DNA from: Algisphaera sp039180025
Lineage (GTDB): Bacteria > Planctomycetota > Phycisphaerae > Phycisphaerales > Phycisphaeraceae
Length of the DNA: 38,348 nucleotides
Assembly (NCBI GenBank): GCA_039180025.1
Contig: JBCDDZ010000027.1
Coordinates: 1 to 38,348 of the forward strand
Direction: 5' to 3'
Under the pieces are notes generated by a model. That model was not told where the DNA came from, searched no databases, and saw only the letters and a program-made list of their open reading frames with translations. A program made the translations under genes and the position numbers. Shown one piece after another: positions 1 through 10,236 of the stretch; the first letter of the stretch is position 1; each line of letters begins with the position of its first letter.

Positions 1-127
1 GCTGCGTCGCGTGTCGGCCACGACGTTCGACGGGTTGAGCGACGCGGTTGCCGACGCCCTGCGGGCGGTGAAGCCCAACGAATGTGCGAACTACTTCGAG
101 GCGTGTGGATACGGCCAGAAATTATGA
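1..127 (+). mobile_element. 3' end of an IS630-family transposase (partial)
   Basis: Frame 2 is open from the window edge to a TGA at 125-127 and gives about 41 residues. They end in a motif of the form KPNECANYFEACGY, which resembles the C-terminus of IS630/Tc1-type DDE transposases, where an (E/D)C-NYF--(C/H)GY ending is common. The catalytic DDE residues would lie upstream, outside the window, so activity cannot be judged. No clear terminal inverted repeat can be defined because the other end is missing. Family assignment rests on this short tail only. Confidence 0.6.
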
Positions 128-426
128 AAAGTGCTCTAGCCACGGATTTGGCGAGAAATGACGCTGTAATGGAGCGGTGAGCGTGTTGAAAAGCCAGCGT
201 TCAGCGTTCGCCGAGAGGCACGTCGATGCGTCGTGACGTGCGCAAGGCGGGGCGAGCGGATAAGGAGAATCACCCTGGGATGAACGCTTGATCGTTGTAA
301 AATTATGTTTTAACTGAATCTATAAATAAGATCGCCACGAATCCAAGGTGGTCCGCAGTGGTCACCGGCCGTGGACCGCGGGTCCGCGGCGGGCGGACGC
401 CCCGGGGCCTGTCGCAGCGCTGGGGG
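128..426. other. Gap between transposase end and pilus operon
   Basis: About 300 bases without a convincing gene. The first part probably holds the right end of the insertion sequence. Positions 295-331 are strikingly AT-rich for this chromosome and may mark a junction or a promoter, but no gene on the plus strand follows. Open frames here have no recognisable protein character. The segment next to pilB holds the hairpin listed separately. Confidence 0.5.
369..389 (-). terminator. Hairpin downstream of the pilus operon
   Basis: CCGTGGACC and GGTCCGCGG form a 9-bp stem with one mismatch and a 3-nt loop, about 38 nt past the pilB stop. There is no T-tract on the minus strand, so it is not a classical intrinsic terminator. 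It could protect the 3' end or pause polymerase before Rho-dependent termination. Confidence 0.3.
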
Positions 427-2304
<1,878 letters not shown>

Positions 2305-2398
2305 GCGCTTCTCCCGTGCGCTAGTAAGCAATCGGTCGGGGTCGGGCGGGGGGCAGGGCCTCCGGGCCGGGGGCGGGGGTGGTCGGTCGGTCGGCGTC

Positions 2399-3148
2399 TT
2401 AGCGGCGGGGCGATTGGCTCATGCCCAGGATGAAACGCGGCTCGCCGGGGCGGAGCTCGAAGCCCTCGGCCTCGAAGGTGACCTTGCGGCTGTCGATCCC
2501 GCGGATGACGAAGCTGCCGATCTGGTCGCCGATCTTGTAGAGGTCGCCGCCGATGAAGGCGCGGGGCCGGCTGCCGCCGACGATGCTCTTGATTTCGACA
2601 CGGCCCAATTCGGCGTAGAGGTTCTGGAGCTTGACTTTGCGTAGCGCCTCGGCCGACGGGCCGGTCTCGGCGACCGCCGGGGCTTTCTTGGTGTAGACCG
2701 GGGTGAACGGGTTCATCTGCACCTGGGTGAGCGGCACCTGTTTTTCGGTCGGGTCGTTTTCGATCGCCGCGACGATCGAGGCGGTGTCCTGGAAGAGGCG
2801 TTTGATGTTTTTCGGGTTCAGCGTGTCGTCGTCGGACATCTTGTCGAGGTTGTTGAGCTTGGACCCGAGGGTGTCCATGAACTGCTGGGTTTCGGGCGAG
2901 ACGGTCGACGCGTCGGCGCTCTTCTGGGTGACCCGCATCGCCATCAGGGCGCCGAAGGCGATCACGGTGACGGTGAGCCCGACGATGATCGACTGCTGGG
3001 TGACCCGGCGGGATTCCTGGTTCTGGCCCAGGTCGAACGCGGGGTGGTCCCCGCCGCCGGCGATGCCGCCGAGCAGCGACATGCTCTGGGGCTCGGGGTG
3101 GTCGGCGGGGGCGGGATTGGGGTTGTCGAACTCTTCGAAGTTACTCAT
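2399..3148 (-). CDS. Inner-membrane pilus protein with PilP/GspC-like C-terminal domain
   Basis: The protein has 249 aa from the ATG at 3148; a GTG directly before it (3151) is equally spaced for the upstream AGGGA, so the start is uncertain by one codon. A Pro/Asp-rich cytoplasmic N-terminus of about 50 residues precedes one membrane helix (about 52-72). A low-complexity region follows, then a compact C-terminal domain (about 165-245) with a pattern like SIVGGSRPRAFIGG followed by KIGDQIGSFVIRGI. That is the small beta domain style of PilP or GspC/GspB proteins, which link the inner-membrane platform to the secretin. It lies between pilO and pilB, where pilP is expected. I infer the PilP role from position and this weak similarity; it lacks the lipobox of classical PilP. 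Confidence 0.6.
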   Translation of the reverse strand: MSNFEEFDNPNPAPADHPEPQSMSLLGGIAGGGDHPAFDLGQNQESRRVTQQSIIVGLTVTVIAFGALMAMRVTQKSADASTVSPETQQFMDTLGSKLNNLDKMSDDDTLNPKNIKRLFQDTASIVAAIENDPTEKQVPLTQVQMNPFTPVYTKKAPAVAETGPSAEALRKVKLQNLYAELGRVEIKSIVGGSRPRAFIGGDLYKIGDQIGSFVIRGIDSRKVTFEAEGFELRPGEPRFILGMSQSPRR

Positions 3149-3163
3149 CACGGTTTTCCCTGG

Positions 3164-3172
3164 CCCCCGGAA
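3164..3172 (+). repeat. Single CCCCCGGAA copy between pilO and the PilP-like gene
   Basis: One exact 9-mer lies in the 67-nt gap, 15 nt before the PilP-like GTG/ATG start. On the minus (coding) strand it reads TTCCGGGGG and sits just ahead of the AGGGA ribosome-binding site. Confidence 0.6.
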
Positions 3173-3215
3173 GGATGTTGGACAGTGGGTTAAGTCGGGC
3201 TTGAGGCGGAGCGGT

Positions 3216-3773
3216 TCAGGAGCGGGCCGAGGCGGTGTCGACGCCCTCGAAGAAGATGCTCAGGGTCAGGGTGGCGGTCACGATGCCTTCGCCCTCGGCG
3301 TTGGTTTCGCGTTTGATCTTGATGCGGGGCATGCGGGTGATCCGGGGGAGTTTTTCGATGTCGCGCATAAAGTCGTAGAACCCATCGAAGTCGCCGACGA
3401 TTTCCATCTTGATCGGCAGCTCGGCGTACTGGGCGGTCGTCACCGGCTTGTCGGGGCGGACGCTTTTGGCGGTCAGGCGGTGTTCGCCGGCGAGTTCCCA
3501 GACCTCACGGAGCAGGGTCTCGACCTCGCGGTCCGAGGGGAGCATGCTCTGGAAGTGGGCGATGGCGTTCTGCAGCTTCTGGATCTCGGCCTGGACGTCG
3601 TCGATGTCGGCGGTCGCCTTCTGGACCGACTTGATCTTCGACTCGACGGCGACGATGTCGTCCTGCCATTGCCGCTTGTTTTCCAGACGCGGCTGGGCGA
3701 GGGCGATGTACCAGCCGGCGGGGATGGCGAGCAGGATCAAGACGAAGACGATTTCTCGGATTCCGAAACGCAT
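3216..3773 (-). CDS. pilO: Type IV pilus assembly protein PilO
   Basis: This 185-aa bitopic inner-membrane protein begins with a short cytoplasmic N-terminus and one membrane helix at about 8-26. A coiled coil follows at about 30-80 (heptad-like KIKSVQKATADIDDVQAEI). The C-terminal ferredoxin-like domain (about 90-180) contains a segment of the type PIKMEIVGDFDGFYDFM, typical of PilO, where it forms heterodimers with PilN. PilO and PilN link the cytoplasmic PilM ring to the secretin side. It is the third gene of the pil operon. The gap to pilN (94 nt) is enlarged by the CCCCCGGAATAA repeats. Confidence 0.88.
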   Translation of the reverse strand: MRFGIREIVFVLILLAIPAGWYIALAQPRLENKRQWQDDIVAVESKIKSVQKATADIDDVQAEIQKLQNAIAHFQSMLPSDREVETLLREVWELAGEHRLTAKSVRPDKPVTTAQYAELPIKMEIVGDFDGFYDFMRDIEKLPRITRMPRIKIKRETNAEGEGIVTATLTLSIFFEGVDTASARS

Positions 3774-3819
3774 GGGGTTCTCCAGCGGGTCCGCGGGGGA
3801 GAGCGGAGTGGGGGTACGG

Positions 3820-3872
3820 GGGGGGGTATTCCGGAGGGGTTATTCCGGGGGATTTATTCCGGGGGGATTATT
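3820..3872. repeat. GGAATAA(n)CCCCC tandem repeats at the pilN stop codon
   Basis: On the minus strand the pilN TAA stop lies in the first of about four related units of the form GGAATAAnCCCCC; the first unit is CGAATAATCCCCC and the last is degenerate. Exact TTCCGGGGG copies are at 3843-3851 and 3857-3865. Each full unit carries another TAA. The array fills much of the pilN-pilO gap and could be a structural spacer or a slippage product. Confidence 0.8.
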
Positions 3873-4653
3873 CGGTTTCGACGATGCCTAGGGCTTCGGT
3901 GGGCTTGACCATCTCGCCCTCGGGGTTGATCTGGAGGGTGTCGCCGACGGGGTCGACGAGCAGGCCGCGGTCGGCACGGGTGGGCTCGAAGGTGCTGGCG
4001 TCGAAGTAGCGGTCCAGCGAGAGCTGGATGCGGAACTTGCGGACGGTGCTGTCGTCTTCTTTGGACTGCTGCTCTTCGACGTAGGCGAGGCTGACGTTCT
4101 CGAAGAGGTCGTGGGCGTTGAGGGCGCCGATGTAGTCGGAGATTTCGACGTCGGTCGGGGCGATGCCCATCAGGTCGAGCTCCACGACGGTGGGGACGAC
4201 CTTTATTTCGGTCTGGCCGGTGGCGCGTTGGCGGAGCTTTTCGCGTTGGATCGCGGTGCGGGGCGGGGGGCCGCCGTCTTTGGTGGCCTTGGTTTCGAGG
4301 CTCAGGTCGGTCAGCCGGAGCGTGGCGGGCATGCTGTTGATCAGCTCGGCGAAGACCATGGACTTGAGCACGTTGTCCTTGAGCGTCGCGGTGACATTGG
4401 CCATCTGTTTGATCCGCTGCTTCTCGGCGTTGAGCGATTCGATCTGCTCGAAGTCGCGGCGCATCTGCTCGAACTGGGCGTGGCGCTCGGCGAGCTCGTC
4501 GAGCTGTTTGGCGTCCTGACGCCGGCCGACAAACTCGGTCGCGAACAGGGCCGTGATGACCACGGCGAAGAGGCTGATGAAGATCACGTTCGTGCGGGCG
4601 GCGATCTTCTTTTCGAGGTAGTCCTCGGGGAGGAAGCTTTTGTGCTCGGCCAT
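3868..4653 (-). CDS. pilN: Type IV pilus assembly protein PilN
   Basis: The protein has 261 aa from the ATG at 4653, preceded by TGGAAA. The frame stays open further upstream, but that part would overlap pilM and is not protein-like. A cytoplasmic N-terminus of about 20 residues (in PilN this segment binds the PilM groove) is followed by a membrane helix at about 23-42 and a coiled coil at about 48-95. The C-terminal domain contains INSMPATLRLTDLSLE, a pattern seen in PilN proteins. The protein ends in a conserved-looking acidic tail. It is the second gene of the pil operon, 101 nt after pilM. The stop codon is embedded in the micro-repeat array. Confidence 0.85.
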   Translation of the reverse strand: MAEHKSFLPEDYLEKKIAARTNVIFISLFAVVITALFATEFVGRRQDAKQLDELAERHAQFEQMRRDFEQIESLNAEKQRIKQMANVTATLKDNVLKSMVFAELINSMPATLRLTDLSLETKATKDGGPPPRTAIQREKLRQRATGQTEIKVVPTVVELDLMGIAPTDVEISDYIGALNAHDLFENVSLAYVEEQQSKEDDSTVRKFRIQLSLDRYFDASTFEPTRADRGLLVDPVGDTLQINPEGEMVKPTEALGIVETE

Positions 4654-4754
4654 GGTCGTTTCCAATCGTGGGTCGTTGGTCGGGGGTGAAAATCTAGGGT
4701 CGGGGGGACGCGGTGGGCGTCGGCTGGGGGGGTTGGGCCGGCGGGCCGGGCTGT

Positions 4755-5855
4755 TTAGAGGTTGGCGTCGCTGAGGCAGAGGCCCAGGGCCACGGCCCAT
4801 CCGGGCTGGGGCTGGGCGAGGTCGATTCCCAGGGGCATCGGCCCGGCGTTGATCCGGGACAGCCGCGCGAACGGGTCGCCAAGCTGCGCCGGGACGTGGA
4901 CCGCCTGGGCCAGGCGGCGGCAGGTCTCGAGGCGGTTGGATTCGCCGCCCAGAAACACGAGCTTTTCGATCGGCTGGTCGGGGTAGCGAGAGGTGTAGTG
5001 GCGGAACGTCATCCGCAATTCGTCGGTGAGGCACTCGGTGGTTTCACAGGGCAGCGCTTCGCCGGCGGTTTTTGTTTCTTCGGGGACGGCGACGGCGGTG
5101 CTGCCCTGGGCCTCGGCGACCCGGGCGAGCCGGGCCTCGGCGAAGTCCATGGACTGCTCCGCCGCGAGTTTCCGGGTCCAGGTGTCGCCGCCGGCATGGA
5201 CGGTCTTGGCCAGCAGCATGGCGTTGCCCCGGGCGATGACGATCTTGGTCGTCGCGGCGCCCAGGTCGACGTAGGCGACGGGGCGGGCTTGGTCGGCGGC
5301 TTCATTGTTCTGGGCAAGGTACGCGAAAGCCCGCATCACGCAGGGGGCCTCGCAGTGCATGCCAACGACCTCGAGTTTCATGCGGTTGGCCAGGTCGACG
5401 TAGCGCATCACGATGTCGCGGCCCGCGGCGAAGGTGATGACCTCCTGCATCGGCCGGCCGTCGCGGAAGACCTCGGCCCCGGGGTAATTGCGTGTGACCA
5501 TGCGGCTGGGCTCGACGCCCAGGCGGGTCTGGAGCGCGAGGTCGACTTGCGGGTCGATGTCCTTGGCCTGGCCGCGGCTGATCAGGAGGTTGTGGACCAG
5601 CGTTTGGAAGGCGGGGGTCGAGAGCATGACCCGCTTGTGTTTGAACGGGTGGCGGCGCAGCAGCGCGGGCAGAGCTTCTTCGAGAAACTGCTGCCGGGCG
5701 AGCAGATTGGTCCGGGCGTCTTCGGGCACCGTGGCCGCGCCGAGCGCGACGAGTTCGGGGGTGTCGCCGGGCACGATCTGGAGCAGCTTGATGCTGTCGG
5801 CACCGAGGTCGATGCCGATCGGCGAGATGCGGGTGCGGGGTTTACCAAACGCCAT
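4755..5855 (-). CDS. pilM: Type IV pilus assembly protein PilM (actin-like)
   Basis: PilM is a cytoplasmic actin/FtsA-fold protein that recruits PilN and helps organise the assembly ATPase. The start chosen is the ATG at 5855 (366 aa). It puts the first phosphate-binding strand, GIDLGADSIKLLQ, near residue 12, as usual in PilM. An in-frame ATG at 5939 would add 28 Pro-rich residues of no family character. A second nucleotide-binding strand, VAYVDLGAATTKIVIA, sits near the middle, and a third phosphate-loop-like stretch (KLVFLGGESN) near the C-terminal third. It is the first gene of the operon; no strong promoter is obvious upstream, although a TAAACC box lies at about 5960. Confidence 0.88.
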   Translation of the reverse strand: MAFGKPRTRISPIGIDLGADSIKLLQIVPGDTPELVALGAATVPEDARTNLLARQQFLEEALPALLRRHPFKHKRVMLSTPAFQTLVHNLLISRGQAKDIDPQVDLALQTRLGVEPSRMVTRNYPGAEVFRDGRPMQEVITFAAGRDIVMRYVDLANRMKLEVVGMHCEAPCVMRAFAYLAQNNEAADQARPVAYVDLGAATTKIVIARGNAMLLAKTVHAGGDTWTRKLAAEQSMDFAEARLARVAEAQGSTAVAVPEETKTAGEALPCETTECLTDELRMTFRHYTSRYPDQPIEKLVFLGGESNRLETCRRLAQAVHVPAQLGDPFARLSRINAGPMPLGIDLAQPQPGWAVALGLCLSDANL

Positions 5856-6098
5856 GGGAATGCCTGGAACCGGGGGGTGACCTGTCAGCGGGGCCGGGGC
5901 CGCGGGGCGTACGTGCCCTAACGGGGTTGATGGTTCCATCGACCGGCCCTCGAGTCGGGTTTAGCCAGATTTGCCGACGCGGAACCCGTACAGGGTGCGC
6001 CACCGCGCTAACCGCGCCAGACGATCCGACGGCTTGAGCAATAAATTAGAAGGGGGCGACAGGCTGGGAGGCAGAGGCTGGGCCCGGGGAGGTGGGGA

Positions 6099-7415
6099 CT
6101 AGCCCGGGTCGGCTATGCCGCCCTGGCCGGGTGCAGACTCGGCTTCGGAGGGCGTGGGGACAGCTTCCGGGGGCACGGTCTCTGCCTCCGGGGGCGAAGG
6201 CTCGGCTTCCGGGGGCGAGGGGGGCTGGTTTTCGAAGCCGAGGTGGCGGCGGATTTCGTCCAGACCGCGGAAGGTTTGACCGCCCCACCGGAAGACCGCT
6301 TCGCCCCGCCAATGGTTGCGTTCGAGGGTGATGGACTTCACCGCCCCGCTGTCGGGGTCCCACGTTCCGAGCGAGGTTTGGACCACGGCGCGTTCGAAGA
6401 CGTTATCGGTTGCGGTGATGTGCTGGAACATGGTGCCGGGGCGCTGCATGTCCCGAAACTCGAGCTCGTCGTCGATGAAGTAATTATTTTCGAGGGTGAC
6501 GTGGCGGCTCTCGGCGACGGCGAGGCCCGGGCCCTGGTTCGCTTCGACCCGGCATCCCCGGACGGCGATGGGTCCCTGGGCGTTGTATTCGACGAAGATG
6601 CCGATGCCTTCCCAGCCTTCAACGAGGTTGCGGTTGTGGTGGACGTGGCAGTCGAGGAACAGGACGTCGCGGTTGTTGTAGTCGGCCCAGAGCGCGGGGC
6701 CGATGTTGTCGTGGGCGTGGATCCTTTCGAGCCGGACATCGGTGCTGGACGAGATTTTCATCCCCCCCGCTTCCCAGGCGGGGTTGGTGTACCACCGGCC
6801 GCGGTGGGGGACTTTCTCGGCGATCCGGGCGCGGTCGATCTCGGCTTCGGTGTCGAAGCCATCGTTGTTATGGGCGATCAGGGTGTCGCGGATCAGAACG
6901 TGCTGCGAGCCGGAGACCGCAATCCCGATCTGGCCGTTGTGCTGGACCACCGCGTCGAGGACCCGGACGTGTCGGACGCCGGGCAGACCCAGGCCCGCGC
7001 CGGTGGCGTGTTCGAAGGTGCAGCCGCGGAGCGTCCAGTGGTTGCCGGCCCGGACCATGGCCTGCTCCGCCTGAGGCGGGTTCTGGGCGTTACGGAAGAC
7101 CAGGCCGTCGACATGGATGTGGGTCTGGCCGTTGTGTTCCAGGGCGGTGGGGAGGCCGGCGGCGTCGATGACGGCCCGGCCGGGGTGCGCCGCCCGGATC
7201 AGGATCGGCTCGTCCGCGGTCCCGGAACGGGTCAGCCGCAGCGACGTGCGGTACACCCCGTCGGCCAGGAGGACCGTGTTGCCCGGACGCAGGCGGGCCA
7301 GCGCCCGGGTGAGCTCGCGCTCGTTTTTCACCTGGAACGTGAACGCCCGGGCCGACCCCGCGTTCAGACAAAGCGTCGCGACCAGCCACAGACTCCACCA
7401 CCCCGCCCGGCTCAT
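6099..7415 (-). CDS. Secreted right-handed beta-helix protein
   Basis: This 438-aa protein has an N-terminal signal peptide (hydrophobic core about 5-22, cleavage after ARA). The body shows serial beta-helix coils, with an opening of the form LRPGNTVLLADGVYR and repeated strands such as HNGQIGIAVSGS and NNRDVLFLDCHVHHN. This architecture occurs in pectate/alginate lyases, epimerases and non-catalytic surface proteins. I see no family-specific catalytic set, so substrate is not assigned; a polysaccharide is plausible given the neighbours. Its ATG overlaps the flippase stop in an ATGA, so translation is coupled. The last 35 or so residues are a PPEAE/PSEAE tail, partly encoded by the CCCCCGGAA micro-repeat and likely disordered. 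Confidence 0.8.
   Translation of the reverse strand: MSRAGWWSLWLVATLCLNAGSARAFTFQVKNERELTRALARLRPGNTVLLADGVYRTSLRLTRSGTADEPILIRAAHPGRAVIDAAGLPTALEHNGQTHIHVDGLVFRNAQNPPQAEQAMVRAGNHWTLRGCTFEHATGAGLGLPGVRHVRVLDAVVQHNGQIGIAVSGSQHVLIRDTLIAHNNDGFDTEAEIDRARIAEKVPHRGRWYTNPAWEAGGMKISSSTDVRLERIHAHDNIGPALWADYNNRDVLFLDCHVHHNRNLVEGWEGIGIFVEYNAQGPIAVRGCRVEANQGPGLAVAESRHVTLENNYFIDDELEFRDMQRPGTMFQHITATDNVFERAVVQTSLGTWDPDSGAVKSITLERNHWRGEAVFRWGGQTFRGLDEIRRHLGFENQPPSPPEAEPSPPEAETVPPEAVPTPSEAESAPGQGGIADPG
6140..6220. repeat. CCCCCGGAA micro-repeat cluster in the beta-helix gene tail
   Basis: Exact TTCCGGGGG copies are at 6165-6173 and 6207-6215, with a CTCCGGGGG variant between them and weaker copies beside them. 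On the coding strand they give repeated PPEA units, the same frame as in pilB. Confidence 0.75.
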
Positions 7416-8863
7416 GCCCGCACCACCACGGCCTGCCGCAGTTGCCGAGCGTGCCCGGCCAGATGCGTCCACGTCACCGGCCAGGCCAGCACCGCCGCCG
7501 CGCACACCCACGCCGCGACCCCTAGCCGCGGGGCCAGCATCAGTAGCGACAGCCCCGCCGCCCACACCACCGCCACCCGGTAGTCCGGCGTGCCCACTTC
7601 GCGCTTGAGAAACAGATGCATCAGGAGATACGTCGGCAGGGTCATCACCTCGGCCCAGCCGTAGCCTAAATACCCGATCCGCGGCACCAGCCACCACGAC
7701 AAGCCGAACAGCGCCGTCATTAGCGCCGCGTTGAACCCCGCGACCGACCAGTTGCGCTCGTAGACCTGGAGCACCGAGGCGTGCAGCCCGAAGACCGCGC
7801 TGGCCAGGAACCCGATCGCCACCAGCGGCAGCAGGTCCGCCACCGGCCGCCACTCGCTGCCCATCAGCCGCGGGATCAGCCACGGCCCGGCCCACGCGAA
7901 GCCCGCCAACGGCACGCCGACGCAAAGCACCTGCAATCGCATCCCCTCGCCCACCAGTTCGCGGACCCGCTCCCGCCGATGCTGGACCTTCGCCAGCGCC
8001 GCGACCGCCATCTTCTCCGACAGGTGCTTGATCACGCTCAGGCGGAACGCAAACATCGTGGCCATCCCGACGTACCCTGCCGCCGCCGCCCCGGCGAACG
8101 GCACGACGATCAGCGGGTTGATCAGCGTCCGCAACTGGATCGCCGCGGCCGAGGCGGTGTAGCCCAGCCCGAAGCCGAGCATACGCCGGTTCTGTCCCCC
8201 GTCCCACGCCAGACGCGGCAGGTACTTCGCCGCCGCGCAGACCAGCGACAGCATCAAGACCTGATTCACCACCCACGACGCGACCAGCGACCACGCCCCG
8301 TACCCCGCGTACGCCAGCCCCAACGCCACCGCCTGGAACTGGAACAACGCGAACAACTCGATCACCGCGATCCGGTCGTACGCCAGCCCCCGTTCAAGCT
8401 TGACCCGCGCGGGCGTGCACACGATCGACAGCGGGAGGCAGGCAAAAAACACCCACAGCACCGGCGCGAACCGCCCGAGCCCCACCGCGTGGTCCAGCAG
8501 CCCCACCGCCGCCGCCCCCGCCCCGCCAAAACCCAGCGACAGGCAGAGCCCCAGCGTGAACGCCTGGTGGAGCTGCCGGTCCGACACCGCGTCTTCGGGC
8601 TGACGCATCAGGTAGATGTCGATCCCCCAGCCCGCGAGGCAGAAGGCGTAGGTGAACACGCCGATGCTCGCGGCGAACAGCCCGTACTCCGCCGGGCCGA
8701 TCAGGCGGGTGACCAGCACCACCCCCACCAGACTGACCAGCACCCCCAGCCCCTGCCGCGCCGCCATCATCGACCCCCCGCGCAGCACCCGGGCGCGCAG
8801 CCCCGGGGTCGGGACCTCCGTCACCGGGGTCGGCGGTTTTGGGTCTTCCCTCGCTTGATGCAT
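7412..8863 (-). CDS. Polysaccharide flippase (Wzx/MATE-like, MOP superfamily)
   Basis: This 483-aa polytopic membrane protein has about 12-14 helices. It probably flips lipid-linked oligosaccharide across the inner membrane. I chose the ATG at 8863. The frame is open upstream, but that part lies in the divergent promoter region and does not look like protein; an internal ATG pair at about 8770 is another possibility. The family pattern is an early GGSMMAARQGLGVLVSLVG amphipathic start followed by RLIGPAEYGLFAAS, typical of RfbX/Wzx-type exporters. It is coupled to the downstream beta-helix gene (ATGA overlap) and divergent from two glycosyltransferases, which together suggest a small polysaccharide export locus. 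No polymerase or ligase is in view. Confidence 0.82.
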   Translation of the reverse strand: MHQAREDPKPPTPVTEVPTPGLRARVLRGGSMMAARQGLGVLVSLVGVVLVTRLIGPAEYGLFAASIGVFTYAFCLAGWGIDIYLMRQPEDAVSDRQLHQAFTLGLCLSLGFGGAGAAAVGLLDHAVGLGRFAPVLWVFFACLPLSIVCTPARVKLERGLAYDRIAVIELFALFQFQAVALGLAYAGYGAWSLVASWVVNQVLMLSLVCAAAKYLPRLAWDGGQNRRMLGFGLGYTASAAAIQLRTLINPLIVVPFAGAAAAGYVGMATMFAFRLSVIKHLSEKMAVAALAKVQHRRERVRELVGEGMRLQVLCVGVPLAGFAWAGPWLIPRLMGSEWRPVADLLPLVAIGFLASAVFGLHASVLQVYERNWSVAGFNAALMTALFGLSWWLVPRIGYLGYGWAEVMTLPTYLLMHLFLKREVGTPDYRVAVVWAAGLSLLMLAPRLGVAAWVCAAAVLAWPVTWTHLAGHARQLRQAVVVRA

Positions 8864-8916
8864 ATTCCAACCGATCCTTGCTACCCGGGCACCCGGCGGC
8901 AGCCTTCCGCAGCCCA

Positions 8917-8937
8917 AAGTCCGAAGTCCGAAGTCCG
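8917..8937. repeat. Three tandem copies of AAGTCCG
   Basis: Three perfect head-to-tail 7-bp units lie 54 nt upstream of the flippase start. Direct repeats in a divergent promoter region can be operator sites, but seven bases is less than one helical turn, so chance slippage is equally possible. Confidence 0.6.
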
Positions 8938-9193
8938 ACCAGACGGCCGGAGCAACTATGCCCCCGATCCGTGCGTCTGTCCACCGAGAAGCACGATAAA
9001 TCCGATACCGCAAGGCCGACCCGGCGGAGAACCCGGCGGGCCCGGGCGTGTGGACGAGCCGGCCGAGCGCACGGCTCGCTCCAAAATCGCGTTTGGCCGC
9101 GGCCTCTCGGGGACGGGGCACGACACCGCCGGGGGTCGGAACCGGTCAGGGAAATCGATCGTCAAATTAGGTGGCCCCGCGTGGCGCCTGTGC

Positions 9194-9199
9194 TATATT
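9194..9199 (+). promoter_or_regulatory. Candidate -10 box for the glycosyltransferase pair
   Basis: TATATT lies inside an AT-rich patch, about 80 nt upstream of the GT2 start. No recognisable -35 sits at 16-18 nt spacing, so this is a weak call. Confidence 0.35.
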
Positions 9200-9279
9200 T
9201 TCTGGGTCAAACAAGGCGATCGCCGCGGGCGTGGCCTGGAGGAAGCCACAAGTTTGCCGTGGTGGGGAGACCCGTAGCG

Positions 9280-10236
9280 ATGATCAGTGTCATCATGCCC
9301 GCGTATAACGCGGAACCTTATATTCGGCAGGCCGTGGACAGCATCCTCGGGCAGACGCTGCGCGACTACGAGTTCATCGTGGTCGACGACGGCTCGTCCG
9401 ACGCCACCGCCTCGATCCTGCGCGGCTACGCGCAGACCGGGGCGCTGCGATTGATCGAAACGTCGCACCTCGGCGGCAGCGCCGCGCTCAACCTCGCGGC
9501 CCGGGAGGCGACCCGGCCCTGGCTCGCGGTGATGCACGCCGACGACGAGGCGATGCCCGATCGGCTGGCCAGGCAACTCGCCGCCGCCGAGCGCGAGCCC
9601 ACGGTGGTGGTCTGGGGGACCCACGGGCACCACATCAACGAGGCCGGCCGAGTCTTGGGGCTCTCCCGGTTCGGCCCCGAATCGATCCGGGCGTTCACGC
9701 GCGACTACGCCGCGGGCCACGACATCAACGTCCTGCACCCCAGCGCGTTTCTCAAACGCGACGTCTTCCTCGCCGTCGGCGGCTACGACCCGCAGTTCAA
9801 GAACTGCGAAGATATGGACCTGTTTATCCGCATGGCCCGGCACGGCCCGGTGCTGACCCTCCCCGAACCGCTCATGCGTTACCGGCTCCACGGCGGGAGC
9901 AACACCATGCAGCGCTTCGAGCGCCAGTGCGAGGAACTGCGCTTCATCCGCGCCCGTCGACAGGCCGAGATGCGCGGCCAGGCCCTGGACTTCGACCGGT
10001 TCCTGCGGCAGAGCCAAAGGCGGTGGTGGGTGGTCCGCCGGCTCGAGAAGCTCAACCACATGAGCTGGTTCCATTGGCGCAACGCCGCGATGCTCTGGGG
10101 CCAGCGCCGCCGCGCCTCGGCGTGCGGCAACCTGGTGCTGGCCACGCTGATCAACCCGGGGTACTGCCTCAAAAAACTCTGGCGGCAGTTCGCGTCGCCC
10201 ACCGCCCGCCGCGCGATCCGGGGCGCGTCGGCATGA
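9280..10236 (+). CDS. Family 2 glycosyltransferase
   Basis: This 318-aa inverting sugar transferase of GT-A fold is likely cytoplasmic or peripheral and acts on lipid-linked glycans. The start is the ATG at 9280 with GGGGAG about 11 nt upstream. It places the GT2 opening, VIMPAYNAEPYIRQAV, at the extreme N-terminus, as expected. The nucleotide-binding VVDDGSSD lies at about 34-41 and the metal-binding region HADDE at 86-90. A later GGYDPQFKNCEDMDLFIRM block matches the acceptor and catalytic-base region of GT2 enzymes. The C-terminal 80 residues are basic and could touch the membrane. It is translationally coupled to the next glycosyltransferase (ATGA overlap). Confidence 0.9.
   Translation: MISVIMPAYNAEPYIRQAVDSILGQTLRDYEFIVVDDGSSDATASILRGYAQTGALRLIETSHLGGSAALNLAAREATRPWLAVMHADDEAMPDRLARQLAAAEREPTVVVWGTHGHHINEAGRVLGLSRFGPESIRAFTRDYAAGHDINVLHPSAFLKRDVFLAVGGYDPQFKNCEDMDLFIRMARHGPVLTLPEPLMRYRLHGGSNTMQRFERQCEELRFIRARRQAEMRGQALDFDRFLRQSQRRWWVVRRLEKLNHMSWFHWRNAAMLWGQRRRASACGNLVLATLINPGYCLKKLWRQFASPTARRAIRGASA

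Larger units (their letters stand above)
8864..9279. other. Divergent promoter region between flippase and glycosyltransferase
   Basis: This 416-base stretch has no convincing gene. It must hold the start signals for both the minus-strand flippase and the plus-strand glycosyltransferases. A TATATT box lies at 9194-9199 on the plus strand, without a good -35. A three-copy 7-bp tandem repeat sits near the flippase start. Frames that run through it read as Arg/Gly/Pro-rich noise. Confidence 0.55.

Noticed and set aside
4654..5034. N-terminal extension of pilN to 5034
   Set aside because: It would overlap pilM by about 280 nt and has no membrane or pilus character; the ATG at 4653 has a ribosome-binding site.
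6099..8294. Extension of the beta-helix frame upstream to 8294
   Set aside because: The upstream part overlaps the flippase gene and reads as Gly/Arg/Ala noise. The signal peptide and ATGA overlap fix the start at 7415.
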